Source: Burkholderiales bacterium
GTDB lineage: Bacteria; Pseudomonadota; Gammaproteobacteria; Burkholderiales; Burkholderiaceae_C
Direction: 5' to 3'
Assembly (NCBI GenBank): GCA_011390055.1
Contig: JAABTC010000131.1
Span: forward strand, 1 to 5,720
Length of the DNA: 5,720 bases
Of the stretch, positions 1-5,720 are shown piece after piece. Under the pieces are notes generated by a model that ran no database searches, was not told where the DNA came from, and saw only the letters and a program-made list of their open reading frames with translations. The translations under genes and the position numbers were made by a program. Position 1 is the first letter of the stretch. Each line of letters opens with the position of its first letter.

Positions 1-1
1 G

Positions 2-2656
2 GCCGGTCGGGTGCCGGCATCGATGTTGCGACCGCCGTGCCTGATCGGCCGCGAGCCGGCGTGGCAGAGCTTGCAGGGGGTCTGGGATGCCGGTCGGATC
101 GCGATCGTCACCGGCGACGGCGGCATGGGCAAGAGCCGGCTGATCGGCGACTTCGCCGCGGCGCAGGGCGGCTGCCAGGTGGTGGGCGCGCGACCCGGCG
201 ATGACCGCGTGGTGTATGCCTCGCTGTCGCGCTGGCTGCGCGCGCTGCCCGCGCCGGCGCTGCACGGCCTTGAGCCTGCGCAGGCCAACGAACTCGCTGC
301 CGTGCTGCCCGAACTCGGTGTCGCGCCGGCCACGCAAGGCCGCGAGGCCCGGGCCCGCTTCTTCAATGCCGTCAGTGCTGCGCTCAGCCATCCGTCGCTC
401 GAAGGCCTGGTGGTCGACGACCTGCACTTCGCCGACGCGGCCAGCCTCGAGGCGCTGGGGTATGCCGTCGCGGCTTCCCCACGGCGCTGGATCGTCACGG
501 CACGCCAGGACGAGCTGTCCAGCGCAGGGCGCACCCTGCTGGCCGACTGGCTGGCCGAGCCGGCATCGGTGCAGGTGCGGCTGACGCCGCTGACCCTGCC
601 ACAGGTCACCGAAGTGGTCGACTCGCTCGGGCTCGACGTGCTGGACGACTCCGCCGCGGCGACGCTGTGGCGCCACTCGGGTGGCAACCCGCTATTCCTG
701 CTCGAGACGCTGAAGGCCTGGCTCGGGGGTGGCATGCCGGGCGCCCGTGCCGGGGCCGGTGGCGCCGTGACCCGGCAGGTTCACCTGCCGTCGCGGCTGC
801 CGGTGGCGGCCAGCCTGCACACCCTCATCGAGCGCCGCATCGGCAACCTGTCGACCGATGCGGTGCGGCTGGCGCGCTGCGCGGCGGTGGCGGCGCCGGA
901 CTTTTCGATCGAACTGGCCTCGCACGTGCTGGGCCTGCGCACGCTCGACCTGTCCGACCCCTGGGCCGAACTGGAAGCCGCCCAGGTGCTGCAGGACGGC
1001 GCCTTTGCGCACGACCTGATCTACGAATCGGCCCTGGCCTCGGTGCCGGCCCTCGTGGCGCAGCAACTGCACGCCGAGATTGCCGCGTTCCTGCAGCGGC
1101 GCGGCGGCGAGCCGGCGCGGCTGGCAGTGCACTGGGCCCAGGCCCGCCAGTGGGCGCAGGCGGCCGCGGCGTACATGGCGGCGGCGCAGCGCTCGCGCGA
1201 CGCCTCGCGCCAGACCGAGCAGTGCGCCATGCTGTCGGAGGCGGCCCGGTGTTTCGGCCTGGCCGGACAGGCCGAGGGCCGCTTCGAAGCCCTCTTGCAG
1301 CGCGCACGCGTGCTCGCCGCCAACGACCTGGGCGCCGAAGCCAGCGCCGCGGTGGCTGCACTCGAGCAGGCCGCCACCACCGACGAGCAGCGCCTGATGG
1401 CCCTGGACACCCGGCTCGAGTTGTCGATGACGCGCTACGAGATCGACGCGGCCCTGCAGCTCGGCCGCCAGGCGATCGTCAGCGCGCAGGCCCTAGGCCG
1501 CGCCGATCTCGAGCTGCGCTTTGCCATCATCCTGTCGGGCGCGCTGTGCGACGCGCGCTGCGCCGGCGAGGCCGTGGACCTGCTCGCGCCCTATGGGCCC
1601 TGGGTGCGCCGGCATGCGGGCGCGGAGGAGCAGTGGGAGTACTGGGAGGCCGCGGCGCTGGCGCTGGACTACGCCAACCGTCTGCGCGACGCGTTGCCCG
1701 CGTGGGAGGCGGCGCGCGCGGTGGCCCACAGCACGGACCGCCGCGACCTGCTCTGGAAAACGATGTCCAACGCCGCATCGACGCAGGCCAAGATGGGCCT
1801 GGTGCGGGAGGCCGCGCAGGCCGCCGAACAAGCGCACCAGCTGGCGCTGGCCTCCAACGATGCGGTGTCGATGCGGGTGCTGCAGATGCAGTGCACGCTG
1901 GCGCACCGCCTGCGCGACGTTGGGCGCCTGGGCCAGGCGATGGAGCTGCTCGAGCAAGCCCTGGCCGGCTATGGTGCGCGCGGCGCCTCCGACTCCGACA
2001 AGGCCCTGGCCGAGCAGCGCCTGGTCGTCGTCTACCAGCAGCTCGGCCAGCCGCTTCGTGCGCAAGTGCTGCTGGCCGACGAACGCCGCGGCGTGCCGCG
2101 TGGCGTGGCCATGATCCGGCTGGCGCACCGTGCCGAACTCGAAGCCCAGCTGGGCCACGACGGCATTGGGCCCATGCGCGAAGCGCTGCAGATCATTCCC
2201 GACACCGACGACATCTACCACCGCATCACCAGCTTGTTCGCGACCCGTCTGTTGCCGGCCGACGAAAGCGAGGGGCTGGCCTCCAGCCTGGCCTTGTGGG
2301 CGGTCCTGCGCGAGCGCTATGGCGTGGCCCTGGCGGGCCATGTGCGCGCCGCCGCATGCGCCCTGACGCAGCACGCGCCGAAGCGCGCCCTGCCGCACGC
2401 CGAGGCTGCGCTGCTGCTGGCCCGGCAGTACCTGCCCGACAGCTTCTACCTGCCCGAAATGTGGCTGGTGGCCGCGCAGACGCTGCTGGCGCTCGGCCGC
2501 GAGGTCGACGCGCGCCGCATCGTCGAGGCGGGTGCCGCCTGGGTGACGGCGGCGCACGACACGACCGTGCCGGCCGAATTCCGCGACAGCTTCCTGCACC
2601 GCAACCCGGTCAACCGCGAACTGCTGGCGCTGTCGCAGCGGCTGGCCGCGGCCTAA
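2..2656 (+). CDS. STAND-type AAA ATPase with C-terminal TPR-like region, 5' partial
   Basis: Probable signalling or transcription-regulating ATPase of the LuxR/SARP-associated STAND group. Numbering from the GTG at base 11, it opens with a GRE motif (13-15) typical of the start of AAA_16 domains, then a Walker A GDGGMGKS (35-42), a Walker B LVVDD followed by LHFAD (133-142), a TAR sensor-like segment (163-165) and the GGNPLFLLE motif (224-232) that is common in LuxR-type and SARP-type ATPases. From about residue 360 to the end the protein is helical and rich in Ala, Leu, Glu and Gln with TPR-like pairs, for example around 595-660. No DNA-binding domain is visible in the window. The frame is open from base 2 with no stop, and family members often carry an N-terminal BTAD/winged-helix or similar domain before the GRE motif, so I read the GTG at 11 as internal and the gene as truncated by the window edge. 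It ends with TAA. The ATPase call is strong; the regulatory role and the missing N-terminus are inference. Confidence 0.85.
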   Translation, partial: AGRVPASMLRPPCLIGREPAWQSLQGVWDAGRIAIVTGDGGMGKSRLIGDFAAAQGGCQVVGARPGDDRVVYASLSRWLRALPAPALHGLEPAQANELAAVLPELGVAPATQGREARARFFNAVSAALSHPSLEGLVVDDLHFADAASLEALGYAVAASPRRWIVTARQDELSSAGRTLLADWLAEPASVQVRLTPLTLPQVTEVVDSLGLDVLDDSAAATLWRHSGGNPLFLLETLKAWLGGGMPGARAGAGGAVTRQVHLPSRLPVAASLHTLIERRIGNLSTDAVRLARCAAVAAPDFSIELASHVLGLRTLDLSDPWAELEAAQVLQDGAFAHDLIYESALASVPALVAQQLHAEIAAFLQRRGGEPARLAVHWAQARQWAQAAAAYMAAAQRSRDASRQTEQCAMLSEAARCFGLAGQAEGRFEALLQRARVLAANDLGAEASAAVAALEQAATTDEQRLMALDTRLELSMTRYEIDAALQLGRQAIVSAQALGRADLELRFAIILSGALCDARCAGEAVDLLAPYGPWVRRHAGAEEQWEYWEAAALALDYANRLRDALPAWEAARAVAHSTDRRDLLWKTMSNAASTQAKMGLVREAAQAAEQAHQLALASNDAVSMRVLQMQCTLAHRLRDVGRLGQAMELLEQALAGYGARGASDSDKALAEQRLVVVYQQLGQPLRAQVLLADERRGVPRGVAMIRLAHRAELEAQLGHDGIGPMREALQIIPDTDDIYHRITSLFATRLLPADESEGLASSLALWAVLRERYGVALAGHVRAAACALTQHAPKRALPHAEAALLLARQYLPDSFYLPEMWLVAAQTLLALGREVDARRIVEAGAAWVTAAHDTTVPAEFRDSFLHRNPVNRELLALSQRLAAA

Positions 2657-2698
2657 CGCATTCATAACGTCGGGCTCGGCACAGTCGCCCTGCGCTCC

Positions 2699-2723
2699 AT
2701 GCCGGCATCCGCATGCCATGCGG
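2699..2723. promoter_or_regulatory. Two adjacent palindromes (possible operator or RNA hairpin)
   Basis: ATGCCGGCAT at 2699-2708 is a perfect 10-base palindrome. It is followed directly by CCGCAT-gcc-ATGCGG at 2709-2723, a perfect 6-base-pair inverted repeat with a 3-base loop. They lie 43 bases after the ATPase stop codon and 33 bases before the start of the candidate small gene. No T-tract follows, so a classical terminator is unlikely. They could be a protein-binding site or an mRNA hairpin; which one cannot be told from sequence. Confidence 0.35.
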
Positions 2724-2755
2724 CGGCAGCGCACCACCACCGATGGGAGATTCAA

Positions 2756-2863
2756 ATGAAGAACCGAACCGCGACTGCAACCGCAACCGCAAAAGACGGC
2801 TGGGCCCTGAGTGCCACGGCCTTCCCGATTCGGCGACGCAAGGTGAAGCCCAAAGCCAGTTGA
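2756..2863 (+). CDS. Candidate small protein, 35 aa, unknown function
   Basis: A short frame starts at ATG 2756 and stops at TGA 2861. It is preceded by GGGAGA at 2745-2750, five bases from the start, one of the best Shine-Dalgarno-like sequences in the window. The predicted product starts MKNR, has an alternating Thr-Ala stretch (residues 5-12, TATATATA), a central DGWALSATAFP segment (14-24) and a strongly basic tail with IRRRKVKPK (25-33). There is no signal peptide and no membrane helix. I do not recognise the family. It is not obviously part of the kinase operon, since 253 bases separate them. It might be a small basic nucleic-acid-binding or peptide product, or chance. A longer overlapping frame (2713-2973) lacks a comparable ribosome binding site and is judged spurious. 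Confidence 0.4.
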   Translation: MKNRTATATATAKDGWALSATAFPIRRRKVKPKAS

Positions 2864-2891
2864 GTGGAGCCCGAATTTCGCGGCGCTCGAC

Positions 2892-2910
2892 GTCAAGCCA
2901 GAGGCTTGGC
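2892..2910 (+). other. Stem-loop downstream of candidate small gene
   Basis: GTCAAGCC-aga-GGCTTGGC forms an 8-base-pair stem (one G-U pair) with a 3-base loop, 28 bases after the stop codon of the candidate small gene. No run of T follows, so it is not a standard rho-independent terminator. It could stabilise a 3' end or be part of a larger repeat that continues to about 2970. Confidence 0.35.
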
Positions 2911-2933
2911 TCGCTGGGCCGTCCGAGTCCGCG

Positions 2934-2969
2934 CGGCCTGCGCCCCGAAGGGGGGGGTTTCCGTGGCCG
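2934..2969. repeat. G/C-rich hairpin, possible dispersed intergenic repeat
   Basis: An outer inverted repeat CGGCC (2934-2938) / GGCCG (2965-2969) encloses CCCC-gaa-GGGG (2943-2953), which runs on into a homopolymer of eight G (2950-2957). Compact C-run/G-run hairpins of this style are common as dispersed intergenic repeats in Burkholderiales genomes. Only one copy lies in the window, so the repeat call is inference. Confidence 0.3.
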
Positions 2970-2986
2970 GTAGCTTGGCAATTCAT

Positions 2987-2996
2987 TCCGTTCGTC
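2987..2996 (+). promoter_or_regulatory. AlgR-type (LytTR regulator) binding site candidate
   Basis: CCGTTCGTC at 2988-2996 matches exactly the 9-base core of the AlgR sites described at the Pseudomonas aeruginosa algD promoter. It lies about 120 bases before the start of the sensor kinase gene, whose operon encodes a LytTR-domain regulator of the same family as AlgR. LytTR proteins usually bind two direct repeats. A weaker partner, GCAGCTCGTC, lies at 3021-3030 (7 of 10 bases shared with ACCGTTCGTC), 34 bases start to start. The match is seen; autoregulation is inferred. Confidence 0.45.
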
Positions 2997-3030
2997 CCGC
3001 GGTATTGAAGAGCCGGCGCGGCAGCTCGTC

Positions 3031-3089
3031 GGCAGCGGGCGCAGCCTGTCTGCCAAGTGGCGCGAAGCATCGCACCGCTGGCAGCGGGC
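3031..3089 (+). repeat. 10-base direct repeat upstream of kinase gene
   Basis: GGCAGCGGGC occurs at 3031-3040 and again at 3080-3089, 49 bases apart start to start, both upstream of the kinase start codon. In such GC-rich sequence this may be chance, but the placement between the AlgR-type site and the -10-like hexamer makes it worth noting. Confidence 0.25.
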
Positions 3090-3103
3090 CCGGGGGCGGT
3101 GGC

Positions 3104-3109
3104 TACAGT
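3104..3109 (+). promoter_or_regulatory. -10-like hexamer directly before sensor kinase start
   Basis: TACAGT at 3104-3109 resembles a sigma-70 -10 box and ends seven bases before the ATG at 3117. Transcription would therefore start at or next to the start codon, giving a leaderless or nearly leaderless mRNA. This fits the absence of a Shine-Dalgarno sequence before that ATG. No good -35 box is visible at 17 bases, so an activator may be needed. Confidence 0.4.
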
Positions 3110-3116
3110 GCGGCCC

Positions 3117-4595
3117 ATGACGACTGCCGACCCTTCCGCCACCCGTGCCCGCTGGGCCGAACGCCTGACCCCGCTGGTGCGGGCCTTTCACGCCTATGGC
3201 AACTGGCTGGTCTCTATCAGCTGGAAGCGCTTCTTCCTGCTGGCGTTGCTGTTGATGATCGGCGCCGGGGTGCTGCAGCACATTCCGCCCTTCAGCTGGA
3301 CGGTGGCCGAGAAGGTCGAAACCCGGCCGGCCCGGGTCGTCGTGGTGCCCAAGTCCCCGCTCCCACCCACGGCACCCGCCGCCCCCGGTGGGCCCGGGGT
3401 GCAGGAGCGCAAGGAGCCGCTGATCCGCATCGAGCGGCCCAAGGGCGATGGCAAGGGCGACATCGAGATCACGATCGGGTCGCACGGCATCCGCATCGTG
3501 CCCGGCAACTCCGCTGCCGCCGCTTCGGCCGCGCAGGCGGTGGCTGCGGCCGCTTCCGCCGCGGCCGCGGCAGGCTCGGCGGCCGAGCGGGCCGGGCAAG
3601 CCAGCGACGGCGTGCGCATCGTGCTGCCCCCCGGTGCAACGGCCGACACGGTACGGGAGGCGGTCGAACAAGCCCGGCGCGACATCCAGGCTTCGATCGA
3701 CGAAGCGCGCGCCGACGTGGAGGTGGCCAAACGCGACGCTGAACAAGCGCGTCGCGACGCAGAGCAGGCCTTGACCGACCTCGGCAAGGACGCCGGCGCA
3801 GCGCGCACCGTCGTCACGCGCACCAGCACCGGCGAGTTCCTGCCCGAGCTCGCGTTCTTCTGGATCGTCGCCTCGATGATCATGAAAATCACCTACAAAG
3901 GCCAGTTGAAGGCGCAGGCCCAGGCGGCCGTGGCCACCGAGGTGGCCGAGTCCGAGCAGTTGAAGCGCCAGGTCGTCGAGGCGCGGATGGCGGCGATGCA
4001 GGCGCAGGTCGAGCCGCACTTCCTGTTCAACACGCTGGCCTCGATCGACCACCTGATCGAGACCGACCCGCCGCGCGCGAGCCAGATGCAGAAGAACCTG
4101 ATCGCGCTGCTGCGCGCCTCGATGCCGACGATGCGCGAAGCCAATGCCGGGGGCCCGAAAGACCTGGGCCGCGAGATGGCGGTGATCCGGCCCTACCTCG
4201 AGATCTTGAAGGTGCGCATGGAAGAACGCCTGGCCACACGCATCGACGTGCCCGACGGCCTGCTGTCGGCCGAGTTCCCGTCGATGATGATCCAGAGCCT
4301 GGTCGAGAACGCCATCAAGCACGGCCTGGAGCCCAAGCCCGAGGGCGGCGAATTGGCGATCAAGGCCGAGATCGTGCACGGCAAGCTGGCCGTCACGGTG
4401 GCCGACACAGGCCTCGGCTTCGGCAAGGCGGCCACCGCCGGCACCGGCGTGGGCCTGGCCAACATCCGCGAGCGCCTCGCCCTGCTCTACGGCAGCGCGG
4501 CATCGCTCAGCGTCAGCGAGAACCAGCCCAGCGGCACCGTGGTGAAGATCACCGTGCCCTACACCAGCCGCAGCGACGCAGCGGGGTCCGCATGA
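3117..4595 (+). CDS. LytS/AlgZ-type membrane sensor histidine kinase
   Basis: Inner-membrane kinase predicted to phosphorylate the LytTR regulator encoded two genes downstream. I chose ATG 3117 (492 aa); an in-frame GTG at 3057 adds 20 residues, but it has no ribosome binding site and would place the -10-like hexamer inside the gene. Order of parts: short cytoplasmic N-terminus, membrane helix 1 (about 39-56), a region of about 180 residues predicted to be extracytoplasmic, membrane helix 2 (about 242-258), then the kinase core. The core has the PF06580 motif QVEPHFLFNTL with phosphoacceptor His301, N-box LVENAIKHG (Asn398), DTGLG (430-434) and GTGVGLANIRERL (442-454), all intact. The extracytoplasmic part is odd: SHGIRIV (122-128) and SDGVRIV (163-169) flank an alanine-rich stretch (132-160), followed by heptads from about 177 to 225 with a doubled RDAEQAR. 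The stop overlaps the next start as ATGA. The kinase call is firm; the signal is unknown. Confidence 0.93.
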   Translation: MTTADPSATRARWAERLTPLVRAFHAYGNWLVSISWKRFFLLALLLMIGAGVLQHIPPFSWTVAEKVETRPARVVVVPKSPLPPTAPAAPGGPGVQERKEPLIRIERPKGDGKGDIEITIGSHGIRIVPGNSAAAASAAQAVAAAASAAAAAGSAAERAGQASDGVRIVLPPGATADTVREAVEQARRDIQASIDEARADVEVAKRDAEQARRDAEQALTDLGKDAGAARTVVTRTSTGEFLPELAFFWIVASMIMKITYKGQLKAQAQAAVATEVAESEQLKRQVVEARMAAMQAQVEPHFLFNTLASIDHLIETDPPRASQMQKNLIALLRASMPTMREANAGGPKDLGREMAVIRPYLEILKVRMEERLATRIDVPDGLLSAEFPSMMIQSLVENAIKHGLEPKPEGGELAIKAEIVHGKLAVTVADTGLGFGKAATAGTGVGLANIRERLALLYGSAASLSVSENQPSGTVVKITVPYTSRSDAAGSA

Positions 4596-4969
4596 AGAAG
4601 CTCGCCTGGATCGTCCTCGGCGGCGTGCTGCTGCTGACCTTGCTTGCCGCGATGCTGTTCGGCGCCTACCTCGTCTTCGGCCTGCCCGACGACCTCGGCC
4701 GCGTCACGATCAACGGCCAGGTTCTCAACCTGCACGGCGCGCATGCAGGCCACTGGCTGCTGGCCTCGTTGATCGTCTTCGTCGGCCTCCTGGTGTTGAT
4801 GGTGGTGGTGCCGGCGGTGCTGCTGCTGGCGTTGATCGTGCCGCTGACGCTGGCGGCCCTGGGCATGCTGGCGGGCGCCGTACTCACCGGCCTCGTGCTG
4901 TCGCCGCTGATCCTGCTCGGCTGGTGGCTCTGGAAACGCAGCCGCAAGCCGGACACAATCCCGGCATGA
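4592..4969 (+). CDS. Small three-helix membrane protein within kinase-regulator operon
   Basis: A 125-residue hydrophobic protein of unknown function. It has a Lys-Lys start, membrane helix 1 (about 4-29), a polar loop of about 25 residues, then a long hydrophobic stretch (about 55-114) likely to form two helices broken near Pro84, and a basic tail KRSRK (115-119) that should lie in the cytoplasm. The loop 30-54 includes NGQVLNLHGAHAGHW, with His48, His51 and His54 spaced three apart. Its ATG lies in an ATGA overlap with the kinase stop, and its own TGA overlaps the regulator start in the same way, so all three are likely translated in a coupled fashion. A weak GGGG (4583-4586) precedes the start. 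The context suggests an accessory role in signal sensing or kinase control, but no domain supports this directly. Existence of the gene is well supported by length, composition and both overlaps. Confidence 0.85.
   Translation: MKKLAWIVLGGVLLLTLLAAMLFGAYLVFGLPDDLGRVTINGQVLNLHGAHAGHWLLASLIVFVGLLVLMVVVPAVLLLALIVPLTLAALGMLAGAVLTGLVLSPLILLGWWLWKRSRKPDTIPA
4931..4959 (+). promoter_or_regulatory. Possible internal promoter before response regulator
   Basis: TGGAAA (4931-4936), a 17-base gap, and CACAAT (4954-4959) resemble -35 and -10 boxes with four of six matches each. The -10 ends six bases before the regulator ATG at 4966, the same arrangement as before the kinase gene. It lies inside the small membrane gene, so it may be chance. 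If real, it would allow regulator expression independent of the kinase through a leaderless mRNA. Confidence 0.25.
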
Positions 4970-5720
4970 GCCCTGCCGCCGAACCCGTGCGTTGCGTGAT
5001 CGCCGACGACGAGCGGCTGATGCGCGAGCAACTGCGCGCGCGCCTGCTCGAAGTCTGGCCCGGGCTGCAGATCGTGGCCGAAGCGAAGAACGGCACCGAG
5101 GCCGTCGCCCTGGTGGCCGAGCACCGGCCCGAGCTGGTGTTCCTCGACATCCGCATGCCCGGGCTCACTGGTGTGGAAGCGGCGCGCCAGATTGCGCAGA
5201 TGGACGTCGGCGACGACGAACTGTTGCCGGAGATCGTCTTCATCACCGCCTATGACCAGTACGCGGTGGAAGCTTTCGAGCAGGGCGTGGCCGACTACGT
5301 GCTCAAGCCGGCCGAACGCGAGCGCCTGGCGGTCACGGTCGAGCGCATCCGCAAGCGCCTGGCAGCGCGCGAAGCCGGCTCGCCGGCCGGCGGCGACCAG
5401 GCGCAGCCGCTGCAGCAACTGCTGCACACGCTGGCCGCCAAGATGAACCCGACCGGCGCCGCGCCGCGCTACTTGCAATGGATCCAGGCGACGGTTGGCC
5501 AGGTGATCCAGATGATCCAGGTCGACGAGGTGCTGTTCTGCATCAGCGACGAGAAGTACACGCGGGTGCAAACCGCCAGCGTCGAAGCGTTGATCCGAAA
5601 GCCGATCAAGGAGCTGGTGGACGAGCTTGATCCGGCCCAGTTCTGGCAGATCCACCGCAGCACCCTGGTCAATGCCAACGCGATCGTCAGCGTCACGCGC
5701 GACTTCAGGGGCCGCCAGAT
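4966..5720 (+). CDS. LytTR-family response regulator (AlgR-like), 3' partial
   Basis: Cytoplasmic transcription regulator and likely partner of the kinase in the same operon. The ATG at 4966 overlaps the previous stop by ATGA; the frame stays open to the window end, giving 251 residues. The receiver domain (about 8-125) has the acidic pair Asp14-Asp15, phosphoacceptor Asp61 in FLDIRMPG, Thr94 in FITAYDQYA and Lys114 in YVLKPAE, so it should be phosphorylated. A small acidic insert, DVGDDELLPE, precedes the strand with Thr94. After a linker rich in Ala, Gly and Gln comes a LytTR DNA-binding domain (about 169 onward) with VDEVLFCISDEKYTRV (186-201) and the hallmark FWQIHRSTLVN (226-236). Roughly the last 25-35 residues of a normal LytTR domain lie beyond the edge. 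No unusual base use. The family call is secure; targets are unknown apart from the candidate site upstream of the operon. Confidence 0.93.
   Translation, partial: MSPAAEPVRCVIADDERLMREQLRARLLEVWPGLQIVAEAKNGTEAVALVAEHRPELVFLDIRMPGLTGVEAARQIAQMDVGDDELLPEIVFITAYDQYAVEAFEQGVADYVLKPAERERLAVTVERIRKRLAAREAGSPAGGDQAQPLQQLLHTLAAKMNPTGAAPRYLQWIQATVGQVIQMIQVDEVLFCISDEKYTRVQTASVEALIRKPIKELVDELDPAQFWQIHRSTLVNANAIVSVTRDFRGRQ

Larger units (their letters stand above)
2657..3116. other. 460-base intergenic region between ATPase gene and sensor kinase operon
   Basis: No large gene is convincing here. The region holds a double palindrome, a possible 35-codon small gene, a stem-loop, a G/C hairpin with a run of eight G, an AlgR-type binding sequence, a 10-base direct repeat and a -10-like hexamer before the kinase gene. 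Several longer open frames cross it in both directions, but they run on out of frame into the flanking genes and have no recognisable domains. I see no rho-independent terminator with a T-tract after the ATPase gene. Confidence 0.7.

Noticed and set aside
667..2667. 666-codon + strand frame overlapping the ATPase gene
   Set aside because: It is a shifted frame made of Arg, Ala, Gly and Pro repeats with no motifs, while the other frame has Walker A, Walker B and GNP motifs in the right order.
2975..3008. Possible promoter with TTGGCA at 2975-2980 as -35 box
   Set aside because: TTGGCA is a good -35 match, but no acceptable -10 hexamer lies 16-18 bases downstream; the nearest candidate, TATTGA at 3003, is too far away and weak.
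3057..3116. GTG start at 3057 for the sensor kinase
   Set aside because: The 20 extra residues are Ala/Gly/Pro-rich without a motif, there is no ribosome binding site, and the -10-like TACAGT just before ATG 3117 favours the later start.
1493..3142. Long minus-strand open frame of 549 codons
   Set aside because: It lies antisense to the 3' part of the ATPase gene and the intergenic region, its translation is rich in Arg, Gln, His and Gly with no domain, and such frames arise from strong GC bias at the third codon position of the real gene.
2864..3742. 292-codon + strand frame crossing the intergenic region into the kinase gene
   Set aside because: It has no ribosome binding site, becomes Arg/Gly/Ala-rich where it overlaps the kinase out of frame, and would conflict with the well-supported kinase gene.
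2610..4379. Long minus-strand open frame of 589 codons
   Set aside because: It is antisense to the kinase gene, whose motifs are unmistakable on the + strand. Its low-complexity His/Gly/Arg/Leu composition marks it as a shadow frame.
4666..5655. 329-codon minus-strand frame opposite the small membrane protein and regulator genes
   Set aside because: The + strand shows complete receiver and LytTR motifs and ATGA overlaps; the minus frame has no recognisable domain.
1..5720. CRISPR array, tRNA, rRNA, insertion sequence or phage genes
   Set aside because: No regularly spaced repeats, no tRNA-like cloverleaf, no transposase or integrase motifs and no terminal inverted repeats were found by reading the sequence.

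Overview
The window is very GC-rich (roughly 70% by eye) and almost fully coding on the + strand. Gene content, codon use and the promoter-like hexamers placed directly before start codons suggest a betaproteobacterium of the order Burkholderiales. That assignment is inference from style and family content; no marker gene is present.

Layout. Bases 2-2656 hold the 3' part of a large STAND-type ATPase with a C-terminal TPR-like helical region. Its frame is open to the left edge, so the true N-terminus is probably outside the window. Bases 2657-3116 are a 460-base intergenic region. It holds a pair of adjacent palindromes, a possible 35-codon small gene with a good ribosome binding site (2756-2863), a stem-loop, a G/C hairpin that looks like a dispersed repeat, an exact match to the Pseudomonas AlgR core site CCGTTCGTC (2988-2996), and a -10-like hexamer just before the next gene. 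Bases 3117-5720 hold a tightly packed three-gene operon: a LytS/AlgZ-type membrane sensor histidine kinase, a small three-helix membrane protein of unknown function, and a LytTR-family (AlgR-like) response regulator cut by the right edge. Both junctions are 4-base ATGA overlaps.

How it fits together. The kinase has a long, unusual extracytoplasmic region (two short beta-like motifs, an alanine-rich linker and a heptad coiled coil) between two membrane helices, followed by a complete HisKA_7TM/HATPase core. The response regulator has an intact phosphoacceptor site and a LytTR DNA-binding domain. The small membrane protein lies between them and is translationally linked to both, so it is a natural candidate for an accessory sensor or modulator of the kinase. 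The AlgR-type site upstream suggests the operon may be controlled by its own regulator. The upstream ATPase looks like a separate transcription unit; nothing in the sequence ties it to the two-component system.
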